From the IMG/VR virus record IMGVR_UViG_3300014819_000077, positions 1-22,120 of that record: a DNA stretch of 22,120 nucleotides, one strand, 5' to 3'. The notes under the pieces are model-generated. The model did not search any database. It had not been told where the DNA came from and saw nothing but the letters and a program-made list of their open reading frames with translations. This DNA is from a virus. A program made the translations under genes and the position numbers. Positions 10,566 through 18,574 of the stretch are shown here, piece by piece (position 1 is the stretch's first letter; every line of letters starts with the position of its first letter).

Positions 10566-12502
10566 TACACAGTCCTTACGGTCATAGTGAGCATTCCTCC
10601 ATAACCAGTAAATCCTCTATCTGGTGGAGTCATACGAGTGAAAGTAATTTGTTCTATAGCAACCTGACGAGATTCGCCAGTAGTTAAGTCTTGCCAAGTA
10701 ACAATATCGCCATTTTCTTCAATACTTTCTAGAGTATTGATTCTATCTAAGGCTCTGCCTTCGTAGCCGACCATAACATTGTACTTGTCTGTCTCCACGT
10801 CAAAACAATAGACGGGAAATCTAATCACTCGCTGTCTTGGTGTAGCGATAGTAGCCTTTGCCTGATAGCCCTTGAAGATAGGACCTTTAGTATTATCAGT
10901 GCCATCTCTATATAGAATAAATTTATAGGCTATGTATTCTTGCGCCCCTGGTGGCTGGCTAGTAGTTACTTCTACTGGCGGAACTGATGAATCATAACTA
11001 ACCACATCATACTCAGTGCCTTCTGCATCTACAGTTTCTAAAGTCATAGAGCCAAAGTCAAACTCACCGCGCCCTATCAGGCGTTTAAAGTTCTTAGGTT
11101 CTAATGTGTTGTATCTGATAAAGCCTGTCTTTATGTAACCGCTAGTTACTTTTTCTGCATTTCTTTCTATCCAGATACCGTCACCTGTTACAGCAAAAGC
11201 CACCCTGTCGCTAGAGCCCAGGAAGGCTACGCTTGCAGCAGTAGATGTAGTATTAGTAGCCACTAAATCTGTGGCATATGGAAAGAGTAATGTTCCTAAT
11301 TCTACAGATAAATCAATACGATACAGTCCTGCCTCAGTACCTACCAGCCCTGATACATAAGCAAATCTATCCCTAAATGCTACGCCTTTGAAGTCACCTT
11401 CAATGATTATAGGGCCATACTTTATACTGCCATCATCTTGGACTGCTGCGACTCGAACACCTTTGCTAGTGCAAATAACCATATAAGTGCCAAGGTATAC
11501 ATCTATAGCATTTACTATTTCAGTTACAGGAAACTGGGCTATCTCGGTAGGTGTAGTCAAAGTAGGAAAACCTAAAGCAGTAGTTCCTGTAGTTAAACCA
11601 ATTTTAAATATAGCGCTATTGGTGCGATTCTTGCCAGAAAAATAAATAGCATTAGGTCCTTCACAGATACTAGTCCATACCCAAGCGCTAGTAGGATGGG
11701 TAAAGGTAGCAGTAGGCAGCGCTGTAGTAGCGTGACTACCAGACGGGGCTATATTAGGGTTAAGTTCATAGATACTATTTGCTACACCAGCCATCAAACG
11801 CTGTTTAACAAATCTAACAACAACACTGCTAGTACCAGTAGCATAAGTAGTGTCATCTGATGTAGTGCCACCAATATTACCTACGTGAAGAGCGGTAGTG
11901 CAGGAAGCAAAGTATCGAGTTCCGTCTGTTGTTACACTTACAATAGGTTGATTAGTATGCGCTGCTACTAAAGTATATGTGCTGGTAGTAGGTGTATCTC
12001 CCGACATAGTAATTTTCTTAAGGTTAACACCGTCAGCAAATACAATACAGTCATTAGTGCCATCATTAGCGCTTATAACTACTGGAGTACTGCTAGTCGA
12101 ATAGGTTTCTACTGTGTCATTTAGGAGAGTTACTTGACCCTCTATCCAGACATCTACCCCTTTGCTATCGGCAAAGCGAGATGTGCCTTCGCCAGGAATA
12201 AGTGCTGGGTCATAAAAAGTAATGCCAGCCCCCTCGTGAAAGGAAGACTGGCTTCTAATCCACCAACCAGTGAGCGACTGCTCACCAGGTTCAGTTTGAT
12301 TATCAAATTGTTCTTTCCTGTAAGGAGCAGTCTGACGAATGTAAGGGTTGGAATCATTAATAGCATAGATAAATGGCATACCACCAATAGCAACATCATA
12401 GGCTATATCAGTATTCTGCCAGATAGCATCAGTAGCAACTACACCAACATCAACAGCAATCGCTCTACTAGAGCGACCTTCTGTAATATCACGACCAGCC
12501 AC
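10565..12502 (-). CDS. Large virion structural protein, probably beta-rich tail protein (645 aa)
   Basis: GTG 12502 follows AAAAGGAGAATAA. The protein is rich in Thr, Val, Gly and aromatic residues with many short strands; repeated pieces such as VVISANDGTNDCIVFADG, VGNIGGTTSD, SGLVGTEAGLYRIDL and FLGSSDRVAFAVTGDGIWIE suggest a beta-propeller-like middle. The last 150 residues look like a separate beta domain. It lies between the lysis genes and glycan-related genes in the tail region. Specific function (tail tip, spike or adaptor) cannot be told. Confidence 0.6.
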   Translation of the reverse strand: MAGRDITEGRSSRAIAVDVGVVATDAIWQNTDIAYDVAIGGMPFIYAINDSNPYIRQTAPYRKEQFDNQTEPGEQSLTGWWIRSQSSFHEGAGITFYDPALIPGEGTSRFADSKGVDVWIEGQVTLLNDTVETYSTSSTPVVISANDGTNDCIVFADGVNLKKITMSGDTPTTSTYTLVAAHTNQPIVSVTTDGTRYFASCTTALHVGNIGGTTSDDTTYATGTSSVVVRFVKQRLMAGVANSIYELNPNIAPSGSHATTALPTATFTHPTSAWVWTSICEGPNAIYFSGKNRTNSAIFKIGLTTGTTALGFPTLTTPTEIAQFPVTEIVNAIDVYLGTYMVICTSKGVRVAAVQDDGSIKYGPIIIEGDFKGVAFRDRFAYVSGLVGTEAGLYRIDLSVELGTLLFPYATDLVATNTTSTAASVAFLGSSDRVAFAVTGDGIWIERNAEKVTSGYIKTGFIRYNTLEPKNFKRLIGRGEFDFGSMTLETVDAEGTEYDVVSYDSSVPPVEVTTSQPPGAQEYIAYKFILYRDGTDNTKGPIFKGYQAKATIATPRQRVIRFPVYCFDVETDKYNVMVGYEGRALDRINTLESIEENGDIVTWQDLTTGESRQVAIEQITFTRMTPPDRGFTGYGGMLTMTVRTV

Positions 12503-12513
12503 TTATTCTCCTT

Positions 12514-13095
12514 TTATTTTTTTACTACCCATAACTGCCAGTTTTTACAAATTAAAAAAAGTTCGTCTTTATGTCTTTCAAGAAATGAATTAACGCCAGG
12601 CATAGGGCGATTAGCATCGCCTGTCCCATCGTTCCACTCATAGTCATCAAAGGCTAATACGCCACCTGACTTAAGACATAGCCAAGATAATTCAGCATCA
12701 AGCAGAGTGCCTATGGCAGTATGGTCAGCATCTATGTAAATAAAATCATAGTAATCAAGCGGGGCTTGACGCAAGAAATCAATAGTCTTGCCCTTGAATT
12801 TAGTTACATTAGTGTAAGTCTTTAACTTATCATCATATGTTAATTCAACATCGTTAAAGTCCATACTGTGGTGGGCTTCTTCATTAGAGCCCAGCCAAGT
12901 ATCTACATCAGTTAGATGACAACCTTCATTAGTAAGTACATTGTTAAGTAACCATACGCTAGCATCACCAGTAAAGGCTCCTAGTTGCAGGAACTTTAAG
13001 TCTGTTTTATCAGATAGTCTAAGTAGTAAATCTGCAAAGTTCTTCTGGGCTGTTGAAGCAAACCAGTTAGGATACTCTACTTTACTCTGCTGCAT
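12514..13095 (-). CDS. Class I SAM-dependent methyltransferase
   Basis: A protein of 193 residues of the Methyltransf_24 type. The SAM-binding glycine motif is FLQLGAFTGDASVWLL (35-50), an acidic end of strand 2 lies near LTDVDTW, YDFIYIDADH (116-125) is the motif IV region, and GGVLAFDDYEW follows. Members methylate small molecules or sugars. The gene overlaps the glycosyltransferase by 14 bases, so the two likely act together, for example in modifying a glycan on the virion or in sugar methylation. Confidence 0.8.
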   Translation of the reverse strand: MQQSKVEYPNWFASTAQKNFADLLLRLSDKTDLKFLQLGAFTGDASVWLLNNVLTNEGCHLTDVDTWLGSNEEAHHSMDFNDVELTYDDKLKTYTNVTKFKGKTIDFLRQAPLDYYDFIYIDADHTAIGTLLDAELSWLCLKSGGVLAFDDYEWNDGTGDANRPMPGVNSFLERHKDELFLICKNWQLWVVKK

Positions 13096-13813
13096 TTTCT
13101 TGTTCTTTAAGTTTTGTCTTTAAATGTTCATTAGCCCAATACAATGCATAGTAGTCATAGTCAACGCTAAAGCGTTTCATATGCTTTACCAGTGCTCCAG
13201 TATGGGCGTGCAGTGGTATGCCAGCCTTCTTCATACGGCGGAAAAAGATAATATCTTCGCCGATAAACTTATTGTCTTCAGCATCACCGCGTTCCATAAA
13301 CATAGACTGACCAGGATAGGCAGCCCTCATCTTAGGAACTATAGACTTATGCATAAGCACAAATCCAAAGCCTGCTGAGTCACACCTGATTACCTGATTA
13401 TCTGGTAATGGGTGGTGATAGCGAACTTCAAACTCACTTACATCATCAAACAGAACTGGAAACGGGCGCATAAGGCTGCCCTCATTTTCCTTAGAAATAA
13501 AGTAGACACCGCTAACTACTGGACGGTTTACCTTATCGGCTGTCTGCCAGAGTTTATGGATAGCCTCAAGGCTTAGAACTATGTCTGAATCTACCCATAG
13601 TATCCAGTCTGTCTTAAGTTTATCTGCCCAGTAATCAAAGAGTATCTGGCGTTGTCTGCCTATCTGATTACCCTGCACACGTATGCTGGTAGTAAAGCGC
13701 ATACCGTTGTTAGGACCAGCAATTACTGCTGTCATTAACCCTTCGGTAAACTTGCCATCAGTTGTGCCGTTGTCACACCAACCGATAGCCACTGTCTCTT
13801 GCTTTTGTATCAT
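13082..13813 (-). CDS. GT-A-type glycosyltransferase
   Basis: A protein of 243 residues. DWILWVDSDIVL has the D-x-D (D75, D77) that binds the nucleotide sugar through a metal, and GEDIIFFRRMKKAG followed by HAHTGALVKH is typical of the acceptor and catalytic end of family-2-like enzymes. No membrane segment is seen. ATG 13813 follows AGGGGACA. It would transfer a sugar to a phage protein or to a host surface glycan. Confidence 0.82.
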   Translation of the reverse strand: MIQKQETVAIGWCDNGTTDGKFTEGLMTAVIAGPNNGMRFTTSIRVQGNQIGRQRQILFDYWADKLKTDWILWVDSDIVLSLEAIHKLWQTADKVNRPVVSGVYFISKENEGSLMRPFPVLFDDVSEFEVRYHHPLPDNQVIRCDSAGFGFVLMHKSIVPKMRAAYPGQSMFMERGDAEDNKFIGEDIIFFRRMKKAGIPLHAHTGALVKHMKRFSVDYDYYALYWANEHLKTKLKEQENAAE

Positions 13814-13828
13814 TGTCCCCTACTTTCT

Positions 13829-14167
13829 TTAGTTTAGTTCATCCCAAGATAGTGTTTCTTCATTCCAACGCCATAAACCTTCTGTAGGCATTGGAGTAGG
13901 CGGTTGCCAGTTGTGGTTAGCATCTAGGCTCCACGATGGGAATGGCTGTGGCGCAATAAACACATCTGCTACTGGGTCATAGGTGTAACCTATGCCAGCA
14001 TATTGTTTGCGGATTTTATGATTATATGAAGTGCGGACACAAGTTTGATTTCTGAAATTTCCATACCAAACTTCAGGACTTAAACCTTCAATAAGTTCAG
14101 TCTCATCAATACCTACAATAACTTCAGTGACAATATTGTTGCTGTCTAAAAATGCGTAATGTGCCAT
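13829..14167 (-). CDS. Conserved phage tail-associated protein, unknown function (112 aa)
   Basis: ATG 14167 overlaps the glycine-rich gene as TAATG. The sequence MAHYAFLDSNNIVTEVIVGI, then RTSYNHKIRKQYAGIGYTYD, FIAPQPFPSWSLD and NWQPPTPMP recalls a family I have seen in cyanophage and other aquatic phage tail-fibre regions. Conserved Trp, Tyr and Pro suggest a compact beta fold. It may be a fibre chaperone or a minor fibre component. Confidence 0.65.
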   Translation of the reverse strand: MAHYAFLDSNNIVTEVIVGIDETELIEGLSPEVWYGNFRNQTCVRTSYNHKIRKQYAGIGYTYDPVADVFIAPQPFPSWSLDANHNWQPPTPMPTEGLWRWNEETLSWDELN

Positions 14168-15129
14168 TATGCCACCCAACTCACATTTCCAGTGCCAGCA
14201 GTAATAGTTGCGCGTTTGTAACCACCGCTTGCTGCACTTTCTGTTCCAGTTAATCCAGCGCCAATCGTAATTGTGTAAGCCTCAGGGTAACGCAAAACAA
14301 CTATACCTGAGCCACCTGCACCTGAGGTTCTAGATGGGTCACCAAAGCAACCTCCACCTCCACCGCCTGTGTTTACGCTTCCAGCGACACCATTCTTTGC
14401 GGTATAATAACCACCACTTCCTCCGCCACCAGTGCCACCATTTGCGCTTCCAGCAACAGGGCTTCGGAATCCACCACCACCGCCGCCACCATAAGTTGTA
14501 GATGAACCTGAGATAGCCGTAGCGACACCATTGCCACCAGCACCACCAGTGCCACCGCTTGCATTAGTTCCTGCCGCGCCAGCACCACCGCCACCGCCAC
14601 CAGAATAACTTTCAGAAGGGCTAGTTCCAGTACCACCGCCATATCCTTGACCCGATGGCGAAGCAGAGCCACCAGTACCGCCACCTCCTGCAGTTAAACC
14701 TGCTCCACCGCCAGAGCCGCCGCTTGCACCATTTCTTACAGTAGTATCAGAGGAAGTAGATGTTCCACCACCGCCTCCGCCCGTTGATGTAATTGTTGAA
14801 AATGTTGAATTAACACCATTTCCACCTCTTGCGCCGCCATTGTGTGTCGCAGCAGTTCCGCCGCCACCTACTGTAACGGTATAATTAGTTGATGCTGTAA
14901 GACTCAAGGCACTTTCTAGTGAACCACCGCCACCTGTTGCAGTTACGGTACAGCGTAATCCACCTGCCCCTCCACCACCGCCTGCTCCATCAAAATCGCT
15001 CATATTATTTCCACCACCGCCACCACCTGCAACAACAAGGTAGTCAACAGTAAGTGGTGGAAGATAAACACTTCCAGCACGCATAGAGCCATAGTATAAT
15101 TTATTTTTCATACTAAATATTGGAGTCAT
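14167..15129 (-). CDS. Glycine-rich tail adhesin
   Basis: A protein of 320 residues. The entry motif VDYLVVAGGGGGG and the exit motif GAGGSGIVVLRYP bracket about 240 residues made mainly of Gly, Ala, Ser and Thr with many GGGGG runs. This is the glycine-rich domain found in many phage and environmental surface proteins, and it resembles in principle the polyglycine sandwich of T-even adhesins, which bind receptors at the fibre tip. The final 30 residues (TITIGAGLTGTESAASGGYK and onward) are a separate strand-rich tail. It is the probable host-range determinant. Confidence 0.75.
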   Translation of the reverse strand: MTPIFSMKNKLYYGSMRAGSVYLPPLTVDYLVVAGGGGGGNNMSDFDGAGGGGGAGGLRCTVTATGGGGSLESALSLTASTNYTVTVGGGGTAATHNGGARGGNGVNSTFSTITSTGGGGGGTSTSSDTTVRNGASGGSGGGAGLTAGGGGTGGSASPSGQGYGGGTGTSPSESYSGGGGGGAGAAGTNASGGTGGAGGNGVATAISGSSTTYGGGGGGGFRSPVAGSANGGTGGGGSGGYYTAKNGVAGSVNTGGGGGGCFGDPSRTSGAGGSGIVVLRYPEAYTITIGAGLTGTESAASGGYKRATITAGTGNVSWVA

Positions 15130-15443
15130 TAGTTAATCTCCACTCCAGAGATGTGGAATGTTACACCAGTTGTAGATGCAAGTCCAGCAATAGTAGTAGC
15201 AGGGTTAGTTGGAGGAATGACCTGCTTCATATCAATTACTGTAGTGTCATAGGCGCCAACAGAAACTGATGTAGCGGCAGTTACTCCAGCAATCGTTAAA
15301 CCAAATGTTGCCGCACTACCAGTCGTATTAGTCACCAATAGGTTGGTAACAATAGTCGTAGTGCTGGTATTTGGTTGGGTGTATAGGGTTGTGCTTGTTG
15401 TTGCTGCTGCTGTTCTAGCCAGCGTTTTAGATGTTACAGCCAT
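15129..15443 (-). CDS. Small beta-rich structural protein (104 aa)
   Basis: ATG 15443 follows AGAAAGGT. The sequence is Thr- and Ala-rich with alternating hydrophobic residues (TTIVTNLLVTNTTGSAATFG), as in a beta-sandwich virion protein. It overlaps the adhesin start as TAATG. No family is recognised; a fibre-tip connector or decoration protein is likely. Confidence 0.65.
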   Translation of the reverse strand: MAVTSKTLARTAAATTSTTLYTQPNTSTTTIVTNLLVTNTTGSAATFGLTIAGVTAATSVSVGAYDTTVIDMKQVIPPTNPATTIAGLASTTGVTFHISGVEIN

Positions 15444-15470
15444 TAGTTACTGTACCTTTCTGTTTGTTTG

Positions 15471-15716
15471 TTAGGATAGTAAAAGTTTTGCTTCTTCTTC
15501 GGTAAGACCTAATCTGTCTAGTAGGTCTGCTTTTTGGGCAGCCTTTGCAGAATCTTGCTCTGCTTTCCAAGCATCATACTGAGCAAAGCCTGCTTCAAAT
15601 TGTTCTTTAGTAATTGGCTCACACTCTAGAAATTGCAAACCCTCGTAGTCATCGCCAGTAAGCACATAACCGCCATTCGGTATTAACATTCTTAAAACTT
15701 CTGCGCCTGTTGCCAT
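15471..15716 (-). CDS. XkdW-like / fibre-assembly-type small protein (81 aa)
   Basis: The frame is open from GTG 15725, but ATG 15716 stands 6 bases after AGGTG and is preferred. The sequence LRMLIPNGGYVLTGDDYEGL and the end DLLDRLGLTEEEAKLLL recall the XkdW family next to phage tail-fibre genes. The middle is a charged helix (FEAGFAQYDAWKAEQDSAKA). A chaperone-like role in fibre assembly is possible. Confidence 0.62.
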   Translation of the reverse strand: MATGAEVLRMLIPNGGYVLTGDDYEGLQFLECEPITKEQFEAGFAQYDAWKAEQDSAKAAQKADLLDRLGLTEEEAKLLLS

Positions 15717-15717
15717 A

Positions 15718-16428
15718 TTATGCACCTATTTCCATTAAAATAATTTGACTTGGTCTTCCTGAGCCTTGGAATGCAACTTGTCCAGAATCTCCTGTGTATT
15801 GAAGTTTTCCTTGTGTTTTGTAAGTAAGACTTGAAGTCGATGATGGCGAATCTACATAAATAAAAGTTTGATTCGCCGTCATTTCAAGTTCTCCACCTGT
15901 TGGTGTTGCAAAAATTCTAAACATAGCACCACCTGAACCAGCACCATCCCAAATGGATGTGCTTCCCCTAACAATTTGCAATTGTGCGGTTGCAGGATTT
16001 GATGTTCTATACACTGATATATTGTGCATTATCATTACTAAAATTTTACTTGATGCTAAGGTTGGGGTAATACTTGCCGTTAATCCTGTGTCTGTATAAG
16101 TTGAAGTCGTAATTGTTGTGCCTGTTGAATAAGTTGCGCTAACAACCTGCAACACCTTGCCACCACCAGCAGGCGCAGCCCACTTCAACCCTGTGCTTTC
16201 CGCAGAGTCAACCGAAAGAAGGTAGCCTGCAGTAGATGCTACTGCCAGCCTAGAGAAAGTATCTGCACCAGTTCCAACTACTAAATCTCCTTTGGCATCT
16301 ATAGCAGTAGCCATTGAGTTAGTAACTGTTACCGTGCCTGATGTACCACCACCTGTGATACCAGTACCAGCGGTAATCCCGTTTATATCTGCTGCGAAAT
16401 TATCCGCAAGCGTTCTTGCTTTTGTCAT
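15718..16428 (-). CDS. Tail fibre / receptor-binding protein (236 aa)
   Basis: The N-terminal half contains a fibre repeat module, AIDAKGDLVVGTGADTFSRL, then STAGYLLSVDSAESTGLKW, which is closely related to a module in the upstream fibre gene. The C-terminal half is a beta-rich domain of jelly-roll type (KVLQVVSATYS, KILVMIMHNISVYR, QLQIVRGSTSIWDG), the kind used for receptor binding. ATG 16428 overlaps the large fibre gene stop as TAATG. Confidence 0.72.
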   Translation of the reverse strand: MTKARTLADNFAADINGITAGTGITGGGTSGTVTVTNSMATAIDAKGDLVVGTGADTFSRLAVASTAGYLLSVDSAESTGLKWAAPAGGGKVLQVVSATYSTGTTITTSTYTDTGLTASITPTLASSKILVMIMHNISVYRTSNPATAQLQIVRGSTSIWDGAGSGGAMFRIFATPTGGELEMTANQTFIYVDSPSSTSSLTYKTQGKLQYTGDSGQVAFQGSGRPSQIILMEIGA

Positions 16429-18566
16429 TAGTATGCTCCCATTATAGACATTACTTCAATAGAACTTGTATCAACCACAGCCCACGAAGCAGTTGTTCCG
16501 TTGGTAGTTAAAAATTTGCCTGAGTTACCAGTCTGGCTAGGTAGTGCATCTACAGTAGCCCAGACTAATCCTGTTGCAGTGCTGGAGTCAGCCTTGAGAT
16601 AATATCCGTTAGTGCCAACTGTTAATTTGCCAGGGGTATCTGCCGAAGTTGCCACCAGTAAATCACCTTTAGCATCAAAGAGTGAGTTAGGTATTGCAGT
16701 AGCAACATCAAATGCTGTGAAGGTAATAATCTCTATTACATCAGAGGCAGCAAGGGCAGGGCTTAGTCCAGTAATGCTTGTGCCATTAGTTGCTGTATAG
16801 TCTTGGCTACGAACCAGCAATACACCATTTAAGTATACTTGCTCTTTACCAGGAAGATACGACAGAGTTACGCCATTATCGTCTGGACCTGACTCTGAAG
16901 TTTCTCCACCTGCTGCTGTATAGCGATAGCGGAATATCTGAGCAGTAGATGAAATACCACCCCAAGCGCTACCACTCCAGACATACATCTGATTATCAAC
17001 TGTGTTCCAGTAAAGAGCACCAGTCAAAAGGGCATTGCCATCATTGTCTAATGTGGGTGGTGTTGACTTAGCACCAAGGTATCTATCATCAAAAGAATCA
17101 AAGGAAGCAGCAGCACTAGTTGCTGAAGTAGCAGCAGAAGCAGCACTTGTTGCTGCAGCAGTTGCTGACGTTGCAGCACTTGAAGCAGATGTTGCTGCCG
17201 ATGTAGCCGAAGTTGCTGCAGCACTTGCTGAAGTAGCAGAGGCAGTTGCTGAGGCATCCGCTGAGGTAGCACTTGTCGCAGCAGCGGCAGCGCTATTGGC
17301 TGCAGATGTTGCTGAAGCGGCAGCGCTGGTAGCCGATGTAGCAGCAGCGGTAGCACTGGCAGCAGCGCTCGTTGCGCTCGTAGCAGCAGCAGTTGCGCTA
17401 GTTGCTGCGCTGGCTGCAGATGTAGCAGCAGCAGCAACGCTGGCTGCCATAGTAGAAGCAGAGGTTGCAGCAGATGCTGCGCTTGTAGCAGCAGAAGAAG
17501 CAGAGGTAGCAGCGCTTGTGGCGCTAGTGGCTGCAGCAGCAGCAGAGTTAGAAGCCGTTGTGGCATAAGAGGCGATAGCCGCTACTGAGTTAGCAGCCGT
17601 AGTTGCACTGGCTGCAGCGCTAGTAGCACTGGTAGCCGCTGCCGTAGCAGAAGTCGCTGCAGAGGCTGCAGAGGTGGCTGCTGATGTGGCTGAGGTAGAT
17701 GCACTGTTGGCGCTAGTAAGGGCGCTAGAAGCGCTTGTAGAGGCGCTAGAGGCACTTGTAGCGGCACTGGTAGCACTTGTGGCAGCCGATGCTGCTGAGG
17801 TGCTTGCAGCCGTTGCTGAGCCTAAGATTGAGTCTACATAGTCCTTAGGAGTAGCAGAGGATGAAACCATACCTGCGCTAGATAGACCAGTAATTGTTGG
17901 GCTACCAGAAATGGTAGGGCTGGTCAGAGTCTTATTGGTTAGGGTCTGGGTAGCGTCAGCAATAACTACCGTACCTGTGGTATTGGGTAGGGTGATTGTG
18001 TTGTCCTGAGTAGGGTCAACTACAGTCAGGGTAGTCTCGTAGGCATCAGCCGTAGAGCCTTCAAAGACAATGCTGGTTTCAACGCCAGATGTTCCAGTAA
18101 TTGTAGGATTAGAAATTGTTGGGCTGGTAAGAGTCTTGTTAGTAAGGGTCTGTGTTTTGGCTGTACCTACTACATTACCTTCACCTGCTGCAATGCCGTG
18201 CATTGACTGGGCATTACCATCGCCATCATTGTAAGAGGCAGAAGCCTGTGTATGTAAGTTGGCATCACGGTAATCTCTACCGATAGCCATATGTCTTACT
18301 ACTGCACCTGCTGAGTGTGACTGTGCAGATGAACCATCAATGGCTCGGGTAATTGTAAATGTATTGGTAGATACTGCCGTAGCATCTACGATTTCTTCAA
18401 GAGCGGTATCTACATCTATAACTAAAGTAAAGGTTCTGCCTGATGGGATTGTTACACCACCAAGTAGTGCTGTGCCTGATACTACTGTCATAGTAGCAGC
18501 ACCTGCGGTTATAGCACTAGTCAGTGTTGACTGTTGGCTACGGGACGAGTATTGACGTGTTGGCAT
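16428..18566 (-). CDS. Long tail fibre with Ala/Ser/Thr repeat shaft (712 aa)
   Basis: The N-terminal part (to about residue 245) is beta-rich with two copies of a TQTLTNKTLTSPTIS module. Residues about 250-489 are almost entirely Ala, Ser and Thr in 7-residue steps such as AATSATS, a coiled or triple-stranded shaft. Then FDSFDDRYLGAKSTPPTLDN, GALYWNTVDNQMYVWSGSAW and a C-terminal module (DAKGDLLVATSADTPGKL) follow. The N-terminus probably attaches to the tail. ATG 18566 follows AGGAACATAA. Confidence 0.82.
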   Translation of the reverse strand: MPTRQYSSRSQQSTLTSAITAGAATMTVVSGTALLGGVTIPSGRTFTLVIDVDTALEEIVDATAVSTNTFTITRAIDGSSAQSHSAGAVVRHMAIGRDYRDANLHTQASASYNDGDGNAQSMHGIAAGEGNVVGTAKTQTLTNKTLTSPTISNPTITGTSGVETSIVFEGSTADAYETTLTVVDPTQDNTITLPNTTGTVVIADATQTLTNKTLTSPTISGSPTITGLSSAGMVSSSATPKDYVDSILGSATAASTSAASAATSATSAATSASSASTSASSALTSANSASTSATSAATSAASAATSATAAATSATSAAASATTAANSVAAIASYATTASNSAAAAATSATSAATSASSAATSAASAATSASTMAASVAAAATSAASAATSATAAATSATSAAASATAAATSATSAAASATSAANSAAAAATSATSADASATASATSASAAATSATSAATSASSAATSATAAATSAASAATSATSAAASFDSFDDRYLGAKSTPPTLDNDGNALLTGALYWNTVDNQMYVWSGSAWGGISSTAQIFRYRYTAAGGETSESGPDDNGVTLSYLPGKEQVYLNGVLLVRSQDYTATNGTSITGLSPALAASDVIEIITFTAFDVATAIPNSLFDAKGDLLVATSADTPGKLTVGTNGYYLKADSSTATGLVWATVDALPSQTGNSGKFLTTNGTTASWAVVDTSSIEVMSIMGAY
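17100..17819 (-). repeat. Low-complexity Ala/Ser/Thr-coding repeat in the fibre gene
   Basis: About 720 bases made of imperfect 21-base units coding AATSATS-like heptads. Mixed synonymous codons keep the DNA copies from being identical, but GCAGCA, GTTGCTGC and TGCAGC words recur throughout. The antisense strand has a long open frame only because of this composition. Confidence 0.85.
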
Positions 18567-18574
18567 TTATGTTC

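Noticed and set aside
12134-12643. 169-residue frame on the plus strand
   Set aside because: It is antisense to the 5' end of the large virion gene and the 3' end of the methyltransferase gene, and shows no domain or ribosome binding site.
14373-14684. 103-residue Val/Ala/Leu-rich frame on the minus strand
   Set aside because: It is an alternative frame of the glycine-rich adhesin gene, open because of the repetitive GGT/GGC content.
17035-17568. 177-residue open frame on the plus strand, rich in Ala, Val and Glu
   Set aside because: It is the antisense of the Ala/Ser/Thr-repeat part of the fibre gene. Its length comes from the lack of stop-forming words in the repeat, and no ribosome binding site or coupled neighbour exists.
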